Below, one piece after another: positions 22,031 to 33,500 of a stretch of 64,000 nt of DNA. Made by a program: the position numbers and the translations under genes. This stretch comes from Sipunculus nudus (lineage: Eukaryota; Annelida; Sipuncula; Golfingiida; Sipunculidae). Below the pieces are notes generated by a model. The model searched no databases. It was not told the origin of the DNA and worked only from the letters and a program-made list of their open reading frames with translations. Where the stretch lies: contig CM049318.1 in assembly GCA_026874595.1 (NCBI GenBank), positions 19,330,241 to 19,394,240 on the forward strand, given 5' to 3'. Positions within the stretch are counted from its first letter, which is position 1. Each line of letters opens with the position of its first letter.

Positions 22031-22480
22031 CCCTATATATTAAAGGGTTTGCTAAATATTACAGGGTTCATGGCATTTTACCCAGGGTAGTGTAAATAAG
22101 GGTTCTACACATTTTAGTCAAAAGATCTATATGTTTCTGGGTTCATGGCATTTTACCCAGGGTTGTGTAAATAAGGGTTCTACACATTATAGTCAAGAGC
22201 TCTGTATATTACATGGATTAGTGCATTTTCCCAGGGTTCTGTACATTAGTGTTCTACACATTTAAGTCAAGAGCGCTATATGTTACAGGGTATAGGGCAT
22301 TTTACCCTGGGCTGTGTACATCAGGTTCTACATATTTTAATCAAGAGAACTATATGTTACAGGGTAAAGGGAATTTTACCCTGGGCTGTGTATATAAAGG
22401 TTCTATACATTTTAGTGAACAGCTCTATATATTACAGGGTTCAATGCTTTTACCCAGAGTTGTGTATATGAGGGTTCTTC

Positions 22481-23247
22481 AGTTCTTTGCCTTGTGCGCA
22501 CCCTGTTGGTCAAGCCTCGAGAACCTTGCCATAGCTAGCAGCGGTTACAAAAGGATGTCTGGGACTACTACTGTGTATAACCACTGCATGAGGAGAGTAA
22601 GGGCTTTATGTTATTGGCCTTTGACTATGAGTGGTTTTATTTTATTTTAAAGATGTTTCTAAGGTAATAAGATGCCTACAGATGCTGTCTGCATTAAAAA
22701 TGTTCAATGGTATTATGTGAAAATTGGCTAAGTAGGTCACTTCTTTGAAAATAAGGTCAAGGTTGTGAATAAATATTAGATGCAAATCTTTCACGTGTAA
22801 CTATTACTGTCACCAAAGGATAGGTTAAGAAAAGCAGAATTGTCCGAGATTATCACAAACAGGGGCAAAAGAAAGAGGAAAGAACACAGTGTTCTCCCAA
22901 ATGGTTTTGCTTTCTTTATTGCCAAAGAAATTCTTTTATTCCCCCCCCCCTCATTGACATGGAAATAAGCTCTCAGTCCCTTAAGGTGGCAAAGTTGACA
23001 AAAACCCTACATCTAAAAAGTAAATCAAAAAGTTGTTTTAAATCCATATTAATCCATTAAAGTATATCTTATTTTAAACCTGTTACAATTTCTTTCTGAT
23101 GGTGTATATATTTTGAAATTTTCATTCATTTTTGTTTAAAATTTATTAAAAAAATTTAAAGGATAAGCTATTTTAAGCACCAAGCAACAGCAAGTCACTT
23201 TCAATTGGCTAATATTAAACTGCATGCCAATATCTCAAAAGGTTTTT
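22481..23247. other. AT-rich intronic sequence
   Basis: It contains a 10-C run at 22941-22950. No gene or matched repeat was seen. Confidence 0.4.
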
Positions 23248-26200
23248 AGCTCAGCTGACTATAAGTCATCTGAGCTATAGTCGTGGTCCATTGTCCGTCG
23301 TCCGTCCGTCTGTCCAGATGTCCGTTCGTAAGACTGGCACGTTACGACACCGTTGGACCTACGAATCTGAAATTTGGCATACAGTTAGATGTCCCAAAAA
23401 TCTCCTACCATGCCGAAAATTGGGTCAATAGGACTTCGTTCCTTCGAGATATTAAGGAAAAACCTCAATTTTTTATTAGAAATCTATTTTCACACTTCAG
23501 GACTGCTTAATATCAAAAACACTCATCTGGTTTTCTTCATATTTACCATAAATATTCCTCTATATAGTTCCTATGAACATGCCAGATATAAAGTTAGTAT
23601 TATATAATTTAAAAAAGTTATGGGCCCAAACATAATGGACTTTGTAAAAAAATCAGGAAGATATTTGGACTCTTAAGACCAAAAGTGTTAAAGGTAGGGA
23701 CTTTTTTCCAGTAATAAAACTTTAATTAATCAAAATTTAATTGTATACCAAAATTAGATCAAAATCTGTTAAATTTTTTATTAAATATTGCCAAAATATA
23801 AAATTTGTACCTTAAATTTTGCCCAACTTTGGCCACGGCACATTTTTTTCCTGTAAGTACTGTGGATTTATTTTCACAGCATGTATACATAAGGATTTAA
23901 TCTGTTTAAATCTGAAATTTGAAAATAAAATCTGCAAAATTAGGCTAGTTTTTGAATTTTTTTGGAGGCTCTTGTTGTATTCCCTTACATTGTCAAGCAG
24001 TCCACTTTGATGATTGTAGGTCATTCAGTGCACATCTCTATGCTCCCCAGGCTGTTGGCATAATTTTGGATGTCCCCAAAATCTCCTACCATACCGAAAA
24101 TTGGGTCATTAGGACTTCGTTCCTTTGAGATATTAAGGAAAAAAAACTCCGTTTTCCGGAAGAAAGGCCATTGTTACACTTCAAGATTGCCTAATATCAA
24201 AACCACTGATCTTTTTTGATCGTATTTAGTATTCACATTCTTTCATACATTTTTATGAACATAACAAAAATAAGGTCAGTATTGGGTATTATTTTGAAGT
24301 TATGGGCCAAAACATAATGCAGTTTTTTAAAAAATCAGGAAATATATTTACTCACCTTACATGAGAATTGCTGAACCTAGAGACTTTTTTTTCAGGAATA
24401 TAACTTTATTTAATCAAGATTCAATTGTTTACCCAAAATTAGATCTGAATTTTGCAAATTTTTCAAGTTATTAGCATTAATAAAAAATCAATACCTTAAA
24501 TTTTGTCCAACTTTGGCACTGTTGATTTAATTTTCACAGCATATATACATAAGGATTTAATCTTTTTAAATCTGAAATTTCAAAGAAATTGATTGGAAAG
24601 AATAGCTTTTATTCATGTTTTCATACACCATGTCAAGTGTTGTTTACATCTAGCCCACCTAGTAGTACAGCCTTCACTTGCATCATGTAACCCACCCCAG
24701 GCAGCTTGCCTTGGGTCAGCCTGGCCACTACCAGCAGGCTTCCCCTCTGTCCTGCACTCCCCCCCCCCCCCAGATGGTGCATAAACTAGATGAATGTTAT
24801 TATTTTCTGTATTTGATTCATTCTTATTCTAGGCTATGCTACATTTTAGATTTTGTATTGTACCACCAGGGTTACAATGATTAAAGTGTACATTTAATTG
24901 TGTCCACAAAGTGGTGTATTGTTATGAAAGTGTGGATGTTCATCAGATAAGTAATTCCTTACTTCAGAAGAGTAAAAACTTCACCAGGTGTGAAATTGAC
25001 TACTAATTCCAGTAATAAATTAAAACTGGGATAGTAATTAGCACAATGATATTGTTTGTCCCACATTGAACCAACAGTGTGTATACTTTATTTGAAAAGA
25101 TGTTTTATTTTATCAAATTTACTTTTATTATATTTTTTGGTGAATAAAATTAAGCATGTACTGAAAACTCCAATGTGCAAAACTTTTTAATAGTGATTCA
25201 AGGAATATTCTTGTAGATGCCATGTTGTGGCATTATTTTCTTTTAAATTCAGTTTAAACATTTATGATTTAAAAATAATAAAATATATGTGTATGCATAA
25301 TATGACCCAGTATGAGCTACACTCTGGATATATGATGATTGCAACTTTTGCAACAATTCTAATATTTTAACTTATAGTTTCAGTTTTTTACTCTGTATAT
25401 ATAATGATTGCAACTTTTGCAACAATTATATTATTTTAACTTATATTTTCAGGTTTTTTTTATTAAAAATTTATAAAACCTGTAAATAAAAAAATGATTA
25501 AGATAAAAACTTCTTAATGGAAAAAGTGGATATGCTTAAAAAAATAGGATTATATATTAACTTAAATGCATTATTCCCTTGAAAGTGAAATAAAGGTATT
25601 AGTCCATTCTGTCCACTTGCCTGTCCATCTGTAAATTTTCATATGCATCACAGTATCTCAAAATTTTACTGTTTTTCTTCATGGCAGTCTTTTCAGAGTA
25701 TTAGTTTGCAATCATATATTTAGAACTTTACTATAACGAAGTAGGAGGGCCCCTTTCCTCTTAGCTTTTCATATTCTTATATAAATGAAAAACATTACAA
25801 TAGAATATTTCTACATCCACCTTCGTGCTGCCCTCACTTTTCCCTTCTCCAAACCCCATCCCAAAGTCAGCCTCAGTAAGCAAGAACAAGATGAATCAGA
25901 TATATTCATACTTTAATATTTTGTATAACTATACGTCCATAGGTACCTATGTACATGCCAGAAATTATGTCAATATTGTGTAATATGTAGACATAGTGGG
26001 CATCACAATAATGTACCTTGTCAAGACTAAAGAGATATTGTGTAATACAGTCACAAATTCATTAATCACTTCATCAGCATAGTTAATCATAACATCATGT
26101 CTGTCAAATTGAAAGCTTGCAGACTACCATACACTTTAGATCCTTCAACAAATATCCTTATCATCATTCTACTACTGCTTATTACTGCTGTCATTGCATT

Positions 26201-26258
26201 CATATTTGCTAATATCAACTGATCAATCAACTGAGCATCATGGCCAATGGGACACTTG
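23248..26258 (+). mobile_element. Hairpin-ended element, family A, copy 3
   Basis: It opens with the same hairpin as the copy at 9960 and shares the following GTCGTGGTCCATTGTCCGTC. The ~680 bp internal unit is again duplicated (landmarks at about 23383 and 24067). The proposed 3' end is CTGAGCATCATGGCC...CACTTG followed by TTTG at 26258. It differs from copy 1 by extra sequence near its 3' end, including a 69 bp direct duplication at 25320-25455. Confidence 0.5.
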
Positions 26259-28560
26259 TTTGTTTTTTCTTCTATCATGCCTCTGTCTACCATAAAACTG
26301 ATATTTTAAAATCTGGCTTAAATCACGGTGTCCTTAAATTGTAGTTTATTGACTGGCCAGCAGATGGCAGCACCTATGAACTCATGACTTGACTTTGGAA
26401 AATACCTGCTCTTCCACAAATGGGATACTGTCTTCCTTGTGTAGTTCCATGGGATATCACTCAACTCTCATAAATTATGGTTAATGTCTTCATTTAAGCA
26501 CACCAAAGATACTAGCCTACAAAAGTTAAAAATGTAGTGTGCAGAGTAGAAAAATGGTAGAAAAATGTGTTTTGGTCACAAATTGTTCATAACTGATAAA
26601 AAAAATTCATTTTCATGTAATAATTTTTGGGGGTTTGGGGGATATGCCTGAAACAGTTATGTCAGTGACCAGACTGACAGAGGAGGAGCATTTGATTATG
26701 ATGGGACCAGCTGTTGAATCCGCTCTACAATAATCTCAGATGATAAGGTGGTTCAGGAATACAAATGAGCTCAAATATGTTTAAGGAAACACACACTTAC
26801 ATAGGTCTGAAATTTGTTTCATTTTCTATGATTCACTTTCTTCACTGTAAAATAATATAAATTAATGTCACCATTATTAGGTCCTGTAGCAGTTTAATTT
26901 ATATTAACTTTCACACCTGAAGGAAAGCTAGGTTTTGTACACACACATTAACACGCAGATGCAAAAACAGTAAAATTTTCAAAGTTGTCTGTTCATGATT
27001 CATGACTATTATGATGTTCCTGAAGCATTTAATATACATCTAATGCAAGATAAAGGGGTATTATCAATCTTGTATAAATTATCGATTAAAGAAAGTGACT
27101 GACTGAAGATAGGTTAAGATTTAGAGCTTTGGGTAAAGATTTATGTGGACCAACTGGGCAAGTGGGAGATTTTGAGTTTCCCTACCACCGTTATCTAGAA
27201 CTCATACTTGCTTTTGGCAAGCAGTTAACCATTAATAATGAGCCCTGAAATATAATAGTATTATGAGCATATGGAACTAGAATTGCCAAGCAATTGCCAA
27301 TTGATCACAGATGCCTCTCCCCTGAAGTCAACAACTGAGCATTAAAGGATGAGTGTACAACATTGGGAATAAGGTCATGGTCAAAATTAAGTAAACATCA
27401 ATGGCAAATCTATGGCTTATGACTATTAGTGTGTTCAAATTTCAGCTTTTGAAAATGTGCTATATTAAAGACCTAGCACAAACAGAAAATGGCATGCAGA
27501 AGAAAAAAAAAGAATTTTTTTTTTAAATTGATGGTTTTGTATTAGGGAGTGGTAGGGGAGGGAGGAGGGTAATGATATTTTACCCAAATATGATAAAAAC
27601 TCCTCAACAATCAAAGGTTTCTGTGAACTATGGGGTGAGGCTTAATAACTACATGTTTAGTTGCTTAAATATTCATATATGCAGATCTATACGGGTACAG
27701 CAACCTTGATTACAAACTTGCTTAACTGGTTAGGTTTAATTACCCACGCCATGGGGTGGGGGCTATGTTTTTGCTGTTGTTGGTGTATCTGTTTAATTGT
27801 TTGTCAGCAGCATTTGCTCAAAAAGTTATAATCAGATTTTGATTAATTTTCACGATAGCTCAGCTATGATAGAAGGAACATTTGATTAAATTTTGGGGAT
27901 GATCTAGATCACCAACTGGATTCAGGAATTGTTTTAAGGAAAAAAATGTTGCTTTTTTGACAATGCCATATGCTTATGCAATGTGCAGAGGTCTGAACTC
28001 TCCAATTGCTTTACTTGTACTTACATACTATTTTCAACGCTGGCCACCAGGGGGAGTGGTCTGCAGTGCCTGTTTAATCTTGCAGGGTCTACCATAAGTT
28101 TACCAGGCTGTCAACCAGATTTACTTTAAACTGACCTTTGACCTCACAATTTAAAGCTTACTCAGTTGATCCAGTGACACGTAGATCTTATCGTTTTGTA
28201 CCTTGAGTGTGTCAGCTACCCCTCTTCTTTGGTGCTGGCTTTAAACTGTTACACAAACTGAACACTACTAGTTTTATCAGCACTTGTACCCTGGTTCTGT
28301 AGAAGTTCTGTGGTATCCAGGGGACCAAGTTAATTTTAGCTGACTTAGGCATTTTCTGCCTCTAGTGAACATGAATTTTCTTTAAAGCTCTTAAACTGAA
28401 CATTTGAATGAAAACCTTATCAGAGCATGTTTTAAGATTAAAGTCTTGAGTTTAGATGTATACTTACTTTCTGTCATGTATGGACAGCACAACAGGCTAC
28501 ACATCTTAATTTTATGATATATGAGCAGTGCTACCAATTTGTATGTTTTTATGCACTCAA
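26259..28560. other. Intronic sequence with CTCF-like motifs
   Basis: No exon is evident. Two CTCF-like words are seen: CCAGCAGATGGCAG (26357-26370) and CCACCAGGGGGAG (28044-28056). A segment at 27740-27830 around ACGCCATGGGGTGGGGG looks like the start of another dispersed repeat. Confidence 0.35.
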
Positions 28561-30129
28561 TGTAGACAGAACGTTCTATGGTATACATACCATCCATCTG
28601 TCTGTCCGTCCATTTAGCTTTGATATCACCATAAATATGAGCAGGACTTTGATGGATCTTCACAAATCTCATCATAACAACTGAGCAATATAATTTCTCA
28701 CCTAAGGATGATTCTTGGCAAAATCCATGAATATTTGCATAAGGTCAGGGGTCACCAGGCTATTTTCTGGTTCACGTCACTGTGATAACTTACCAGGAAT
28801 ATGATGAATTTTAATGAAACTGAAACCAAATATTAACCTTATATAAAATCTTGCCTAACTTAGATTTCCGGCATAATCGATGCCTATTTATTAAGGTCAG
28901 AAGTCACCAGACTTTGGTAGCACAATGATGACTGAATGATTTGCATAAAACCTTATTATAAATATTTACCAATAGAGTTTCTCACCTGAATTAAATTCAT
29001 GCATATTTAATTAGGTCAGAGATCCCCAGACTATTGAAGGGCTACGTTCCTCATGCAGCGGTTATACACTGCAGTCGTCATAGACATCCTTAAGTATAAC
29101 CACTGTTTGTATGGCAAGGTTCTCTGGGCCTTAACACCAGGGTGCGCACAGAGCACAGAATTGTCATCAGACAAATGAGAGCATGGTATCGCATTGTGCA
29201 TCCAGCTCCAAATTTAAACATGCAATACCCACTCTGGTTGGTCTGATTACTCCAGTTAAGGCAAAGAGCCAAGGAGCAGCTCTAGTCCAGCCCAAATCCT
29301 GGTTTAGGACAGACTGAATCCAAATCGGGATTCTGTCTGGACCAATTAGTGATTGGACCAGATCAGGATCTTGGCCTTAAGACATTGATAAGAATCACAG
29401 CCTGTTCAAAATGAGGTCATGACCTTCAATATAACAGTGGTGTTCATCTTAAATTATTCCATATTTGATGAAAATCTGATGAGACATTATATTTCACAAA
29501 AATAGGTGAACGGATTGTTATGAAAATCACAAGGATGTTAGTTCAAGGAGAGTAAGTTCTTTAAGTTTTGAAAATGGCAGACCTTGACCTTGACCTTCTA
29601 TGTGAACCTGGCCACAATTAATGATAATAATGAACTTCACAACTTTTAAAGTACTGCATATAATTTTCCTCTTTATTTTTCCACCTATTATATCAGGCAA
29701 GTTCATGGAGAATTCCGAAAAATTAGTGACCTTGACCTTAAACTTCAAGGACAAATCAGAGAAAATTTACGATGTTTGTGAACCTAATATGTTTTGAATT
29801 TATAGTCAAACTTTTAAAGCCACCCCTTCCATCTTTTAGAAACTCTTTACCTTGTAATACGGGAAGACACCTGTAGATTTTGAGTCTACAGGGACAATGG
29901 TCAAGGTCATAGGGACCACATCTCTAATAAAGCTTCTGAATACATTTGAAGCCAACCTTTTTCATCCCCACACTGCCATCTTTCAAATTTTGCTCACCTA
30001 ACAGTAGGAGAAGAACCCCTATTGATTTTTAGGTCACAAGGGGAAGGGTCAAGGTCACAGGACTCATATTAAAAGAAACTCATAAAAATATCCTTATGCA
30101 ATAGATGGTCAAGACCCATGGGCCCCTAG
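28561..30129 (+). mobile_element. Degraded hairpin-element relative with CTAG-T 3' end
   Basis: The region has AGGTCA or TGACCT-type clusters (29573-29600, 29725-29745, 30030-30060) and ends GACCCATGGGCCCCTAG followed by TTTT. This is the same 3' end as family A but with CTAG in place of CTTG. Its 5' boundary is uncertain. Confidence 0.4.
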
Positions 30130-30220
30130 TTTTATCCATTGCCTATAATTTGTTAAGTATGAGTTTTATACCCAGCCTGATATTAAGAAATATTTATTTT
30201 CTTTCTTTGTCTGTTGACAG

Positions 30221-30367
30221 GGTGCACAGTGGTTGAACGTTGACTCCCCACTCTGTAAGTTGTCCTGCTCTGATGGCAGCGAATACATAGTCCACTCTGG
30301 GATGCGGGGAAACCTAGTAGAGGTCAACGAGAACCTGCCTCAGCATCCAGAATTAATTCATGATAAG
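30221..30367 (+). CDS. ABITRAM: ABITRAM, internal coding exon
   Basis: A 147 bp exon in phase 0, flanked by CTGTTGACAG and GTAGAG. It codes 49 residues from GAQWLNVDSPLCKLSCSDG to NENLPQHPELIHDK. The match to vertebrate Abitram is strongest here: GAQ-L, PLCK, CSDG-EY, RG-L-EVNENL and a P-L--K ending. The EVNENL segment corresponds to the lipoyl-H-protein-like core of the fold. The exon is intact, without frameshift or stop, inside about 23 kb of repeats, so the gene is probably functional. It splices in frame to the exons at 18302-18431 and 41884-42033. Confidence 0.93.
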
Positions 30368-30477
30368 GTAGAGTTGTTTTATTGGTACTAGTCTGATGTA
30401 TTATTAATATGTATACATGTAGTTGATTTATTGGAGGGACTGTAAGGTGTAGATGTTTTTACAGGTTTTTATACTGG

Positions 30478-30812
30478 CTTCTGTAGTCTAAGAAGGGTAG
30501 AGGGCCAGACTCGAAAGCCAGGAGATTTTGAGTCTGTGTGATTTTTCACAGTCAGCCCGCACCCAAGGTGAGCAGTCTGCAGGCTTAATGGGAAGGCCAT
30601 GCCCCATGGCTGTGTTTGTGACCATCTATTGGAATTAATATGCACCCCCCCCCCCCCCCTCTGCAGGCCAGTCACACCAGTCCTGGTTAACACCAGGATA
30701 TAAAATGAGAGGAAGTGTGTGTTACGGCCTTTTCATGTAGTTGGAAACCGGAATGGAATTCTGCAGATGTACATACTTATTAAAGCTAGCATTAAAAATG
30801 TATGCAGTTTCT
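30478..30812 (+). mobile_element. tRNA-derived SINE, copy 1 (diverged head)
   Basis: It shares its body with the copy at 31451: CAGGCTTAATGGG-AG, CTGGTT-ACACCAGGATA and the tail GGAATTCTGCAGATGTACAT. The tRNA-like head is degenerate (CTTCTGTAGTCTAAGAAGG). It contains a C-run at 30645-30659. Confidence 0.65.
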
Positions 30813-30956
30813 ATAATTGACCAGCCAGTTCATACAATTAGATGTATGCATGCTACACATGATCACTAGAAGCCTGAGCGATGAACAGAAAGATCAATGG
30901 AGTGATAGAAGTTGGGGATAAGTCTGTGATTTAGGACTAACATAATGCCCAAGACC

Positions 30957-31010
30957 AGCTTCTGTGGCTCAGTGGTAGAGCACAGGGCTCAAAGCTGGGA
31001 GATTGTTTTT
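30957..31010 (+). mobile_element. tRNA-derived SINE head, truncated copy 2
   Basis: CTTCTGTGGCTCAGTGGTAG is a good RNA polymerase III A-box region with tRNA-like D-arm. The match to the other copies ends after GCTGGGAGATTG, and no B box follows. Confidence 0.65.
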
Positions 31011-31450
31011 GTGTGTAAAAAAGACTCACTTTTAAAACTTTGCAACCGTGACACTTGAAACTGTCTCAGAATCTGAAACAATGAACTGCGTGACCTTTGC
31101 TCGCTGAGCTAATATCCCCTGTTACCACTGGTTACACAGGCGGCTGCCGGCCAGCCGTGGTTGGGGGGAAAACCCAGAGCAGACATCGTTCCCCGTGTAT
31201 GACCATTTATATGGACAATATATATATTCTTCTTTCCAACATTTAAAGATGACAAACACTGTCTAGGTGGTATGTTATATGCGCATTTGATAAGAATATC
31301 TTTATTGCTTAATGAATACAAGTTTTTCAGACAAAATATAGGAATTTAATTGTCATGTTGAATGTCTCCAGTTTCCTCAAATCATCTTCTAGGGCTCTCA
31401 CACAGCGTAGTGTAGTAAGAGAGCACGGGAGCTGGGGCTAGCTCAAGACC

Positions 31451-31828
31451 AGTTTCTGTGGCTCAGGGGTAGAGCACGGGGCACAAAGCCGGGAGATCAT
31501 GAATTTGAATTGCAGCTGAGGCGGTGAGATTTTTCAAGTCACTGTATGCCCCCACCCAGGGTAAGCACTCTGCAGGCTTAATGGGGAGACTGTGCCCAAC
31601 AGTCATGTTTCACTCACAAACTAGTGGCCATTCGGAGGTCCCTTGGTGTTATGACCCAGCAGTGTGGATGACACATACCCAGGACCTGCAGGAGTGGTAT
31701 ATCGAGCCTGGTTGATGCCAGAATTATGGCGTGTAAGCCCCTGTCACATCATCTTAAACCTTAATGGAATTCTGTAGATGTACATAATACTTAGTTAAGC
31801 AAGCATCAAAGAAAATGGATGCAGTTAC
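31451..31828 (+). mobile_element. tRNA-derived SINE, copy 3 (fullest)
   Basis: The head has an A box (GTGGCTCAGGGGTAGAGC) and a weak B box (GAATTTGAATTGC) at the right spacing for a tRNA-derived promoter. The body and tail match copy 1, and an inverse copy is at 51600-51765. The tail ends GATGTACATAAT...GGATGCAGTT. Confidence 0.75.
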
Positions 31829-33500
31829 CTCCACAAAAAAAAAATCTTAAATAAAACCATTATGCCCAAATTTCAGATATCAGCCATATTGGAGATCTGT
31901 CACAAACAGAAAAATTGCAGAAGAACAAAGAATTAAGAAAATAAAGAAAATAAAATGTTGAACTTTTATGGTTTTGCACTTTAGGGGTACCTAAGTAGGT
32001 CCACCCCTACAATTTTTTTTATCCAAATAAGAATGTAGAAATAAACTGATCAGCCCCCATAAGGACGCCATCCTATCTGGGGAGACTTAATCAGTTTTCA
32101 GTGGGTATTGATAGAGTACCGGTAGCTAGACAATAGTTATCCCACTCCTGGTGGGATCCGCCATATCGGGAAAAAAAAATTTCTGAAACTTGCTTGAGCG
32201 GGCATTCACCCTCAAGCAGTCAGACAGCAGGCCAGGTGTTGAGTGGTGAAGAATTTTAAAGTAAGCCATCTGCCTTGAGAATGTGTTAAGTTAACACACA
32301 GACTTAAGCGAGAATTTCCAAGGTTCCCAAGGACAGAACTGTGGGTGTTGTCCTAGTTCCAGGCCATAGCAATGCTGTGGGTGTCTTCATATGTGTAAGG
32401 ATGACATTTAGCAATTCTGTGCTGGGCTTTATGTTTGTGGGGGTTTAAAGTTTGTGATAATTGTGAAAGGGAAATTATAGTGAAGTACAATACAAATCTC
32501 CTTATTAAAAGAAATTTCAAATGAAAATTTCATGTGTATTATACGTTAGTTTGCATATACTTTACTTAAATGTTTAATTGTCCCCTGCTTCCGTGGAATA
32601 GTAAACATTGATTTTGGTTTGTCTGTCCTTCCATCTGTCTGGTTTTTGTTTCCATGTGATAACTTTCCTAAATATTACCTGATTTCATTCAAATTTGGGT
32701 CAGTGGTTGCTCTCATGCTTACCTTGGATGGGATTGGTTAAGGTCTGTGTGTCTAATAAGATAATAATGCAATAGGATCTTTTAATTGTTGATATGATGA
32801 ACCAGAACATTTAGTGTCACAAATAACCAACGTGTGTCTCTAGCGGAGGACATAAATACCTTGAATTTGCTTGTTACATTTAGCTCCCAATGCAGAGCTA
32901 AAGCTTGGTATATATAGTCTTTTTCTAATACTCATTTAGAATCAAGATGGATTCAGCCTGATTTCTCAAGTCCTAACCACTGAGACTGAGCACAAGTCTG
33001 GGTCCAAGTTTGAGTCCTTAAAATTTGACTCGAGTCCACACTTGATCCATGTTCAGACTTGAGTCCAACATCATTGAATCAAGTACTCTGCAGATATTGC
33101 CTGACTCTAATACTCATCATGGACATCTAGACATGAACTTTTTATTAGCAAAATAAATAAAAAAATCTCAAAAGTGGAACTTAACATCTCAATGTAGTAT
33201 TAACTGGACATCTATTAACTGGGCACAAATAAAACCATGATAGTTTCAGATCTGAAATTTTGTGTACAGTTAGTTAGTTGGAAAAGCTGTTACCTGTCAG
33301 AGATATAAGAATGACAGGACACAAAGTAGTCAACAATAAAACTGAAGCTTACGTAGCAGTTACCCTGATTTTTCCCTGTGATGTTCAAGTTAACCTGAGT
33401 TTAATTGGTCAATATTTAAGGTATAATTTGATACAGCGGATTTCACAATCATGTAGAAGTTACATAAAATACAGTTAATATTTGATCATCAGTCATTTTT
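31829..33500. other. ABITRAM second intron, unassigned part
   Basis: No exon or recognised repeat was seen. The ORFs are short and look random. Confidence 0.4.

Larger units (their letters stand above)
21065..22480. repeat. ~75 bp tandem repeat, two blocks
   Basis: Units with GGTTCTACACATTTTAGTC, AAGAGCTCTATAT, TTACAGGGTT and CATTTTACCCAGGG recur about every 75 bp. Block 1 (21065-21290) has about three units and block 2 (22045-22475) about six. They are separated by about 750 bp of other sequence, including a dispersed repeat. The ORFs at 21102-21395 and 22249-22650 are only read-through of this array. Confidence 0.75.
18432..30220 (+). other. ABITRAM intron, 11.8 kb, filled with repeats
   Basis: Bounded by GTGAGA and a pyrimidine-rich acceptor ending GTTGACAG. 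It holds a C-rich dispersed repeat, a TA-flanked TIR element, a 75 bp tandem array, a family A element and fragments of related elements. No exon-like conserved ORF was seen in it. Confidence 0.8.

Noticed and set aside
22249-22650. 133-codon + strand ORF
   Set aside because: Mostly translation of the 75 bp tandem array.
30957-31010. True tRNA gene
   Set aside because: The D-arm/A-box is good, but no T-arm/B-box or matching acceptor stem follows, and the head recurs in SINE copies.
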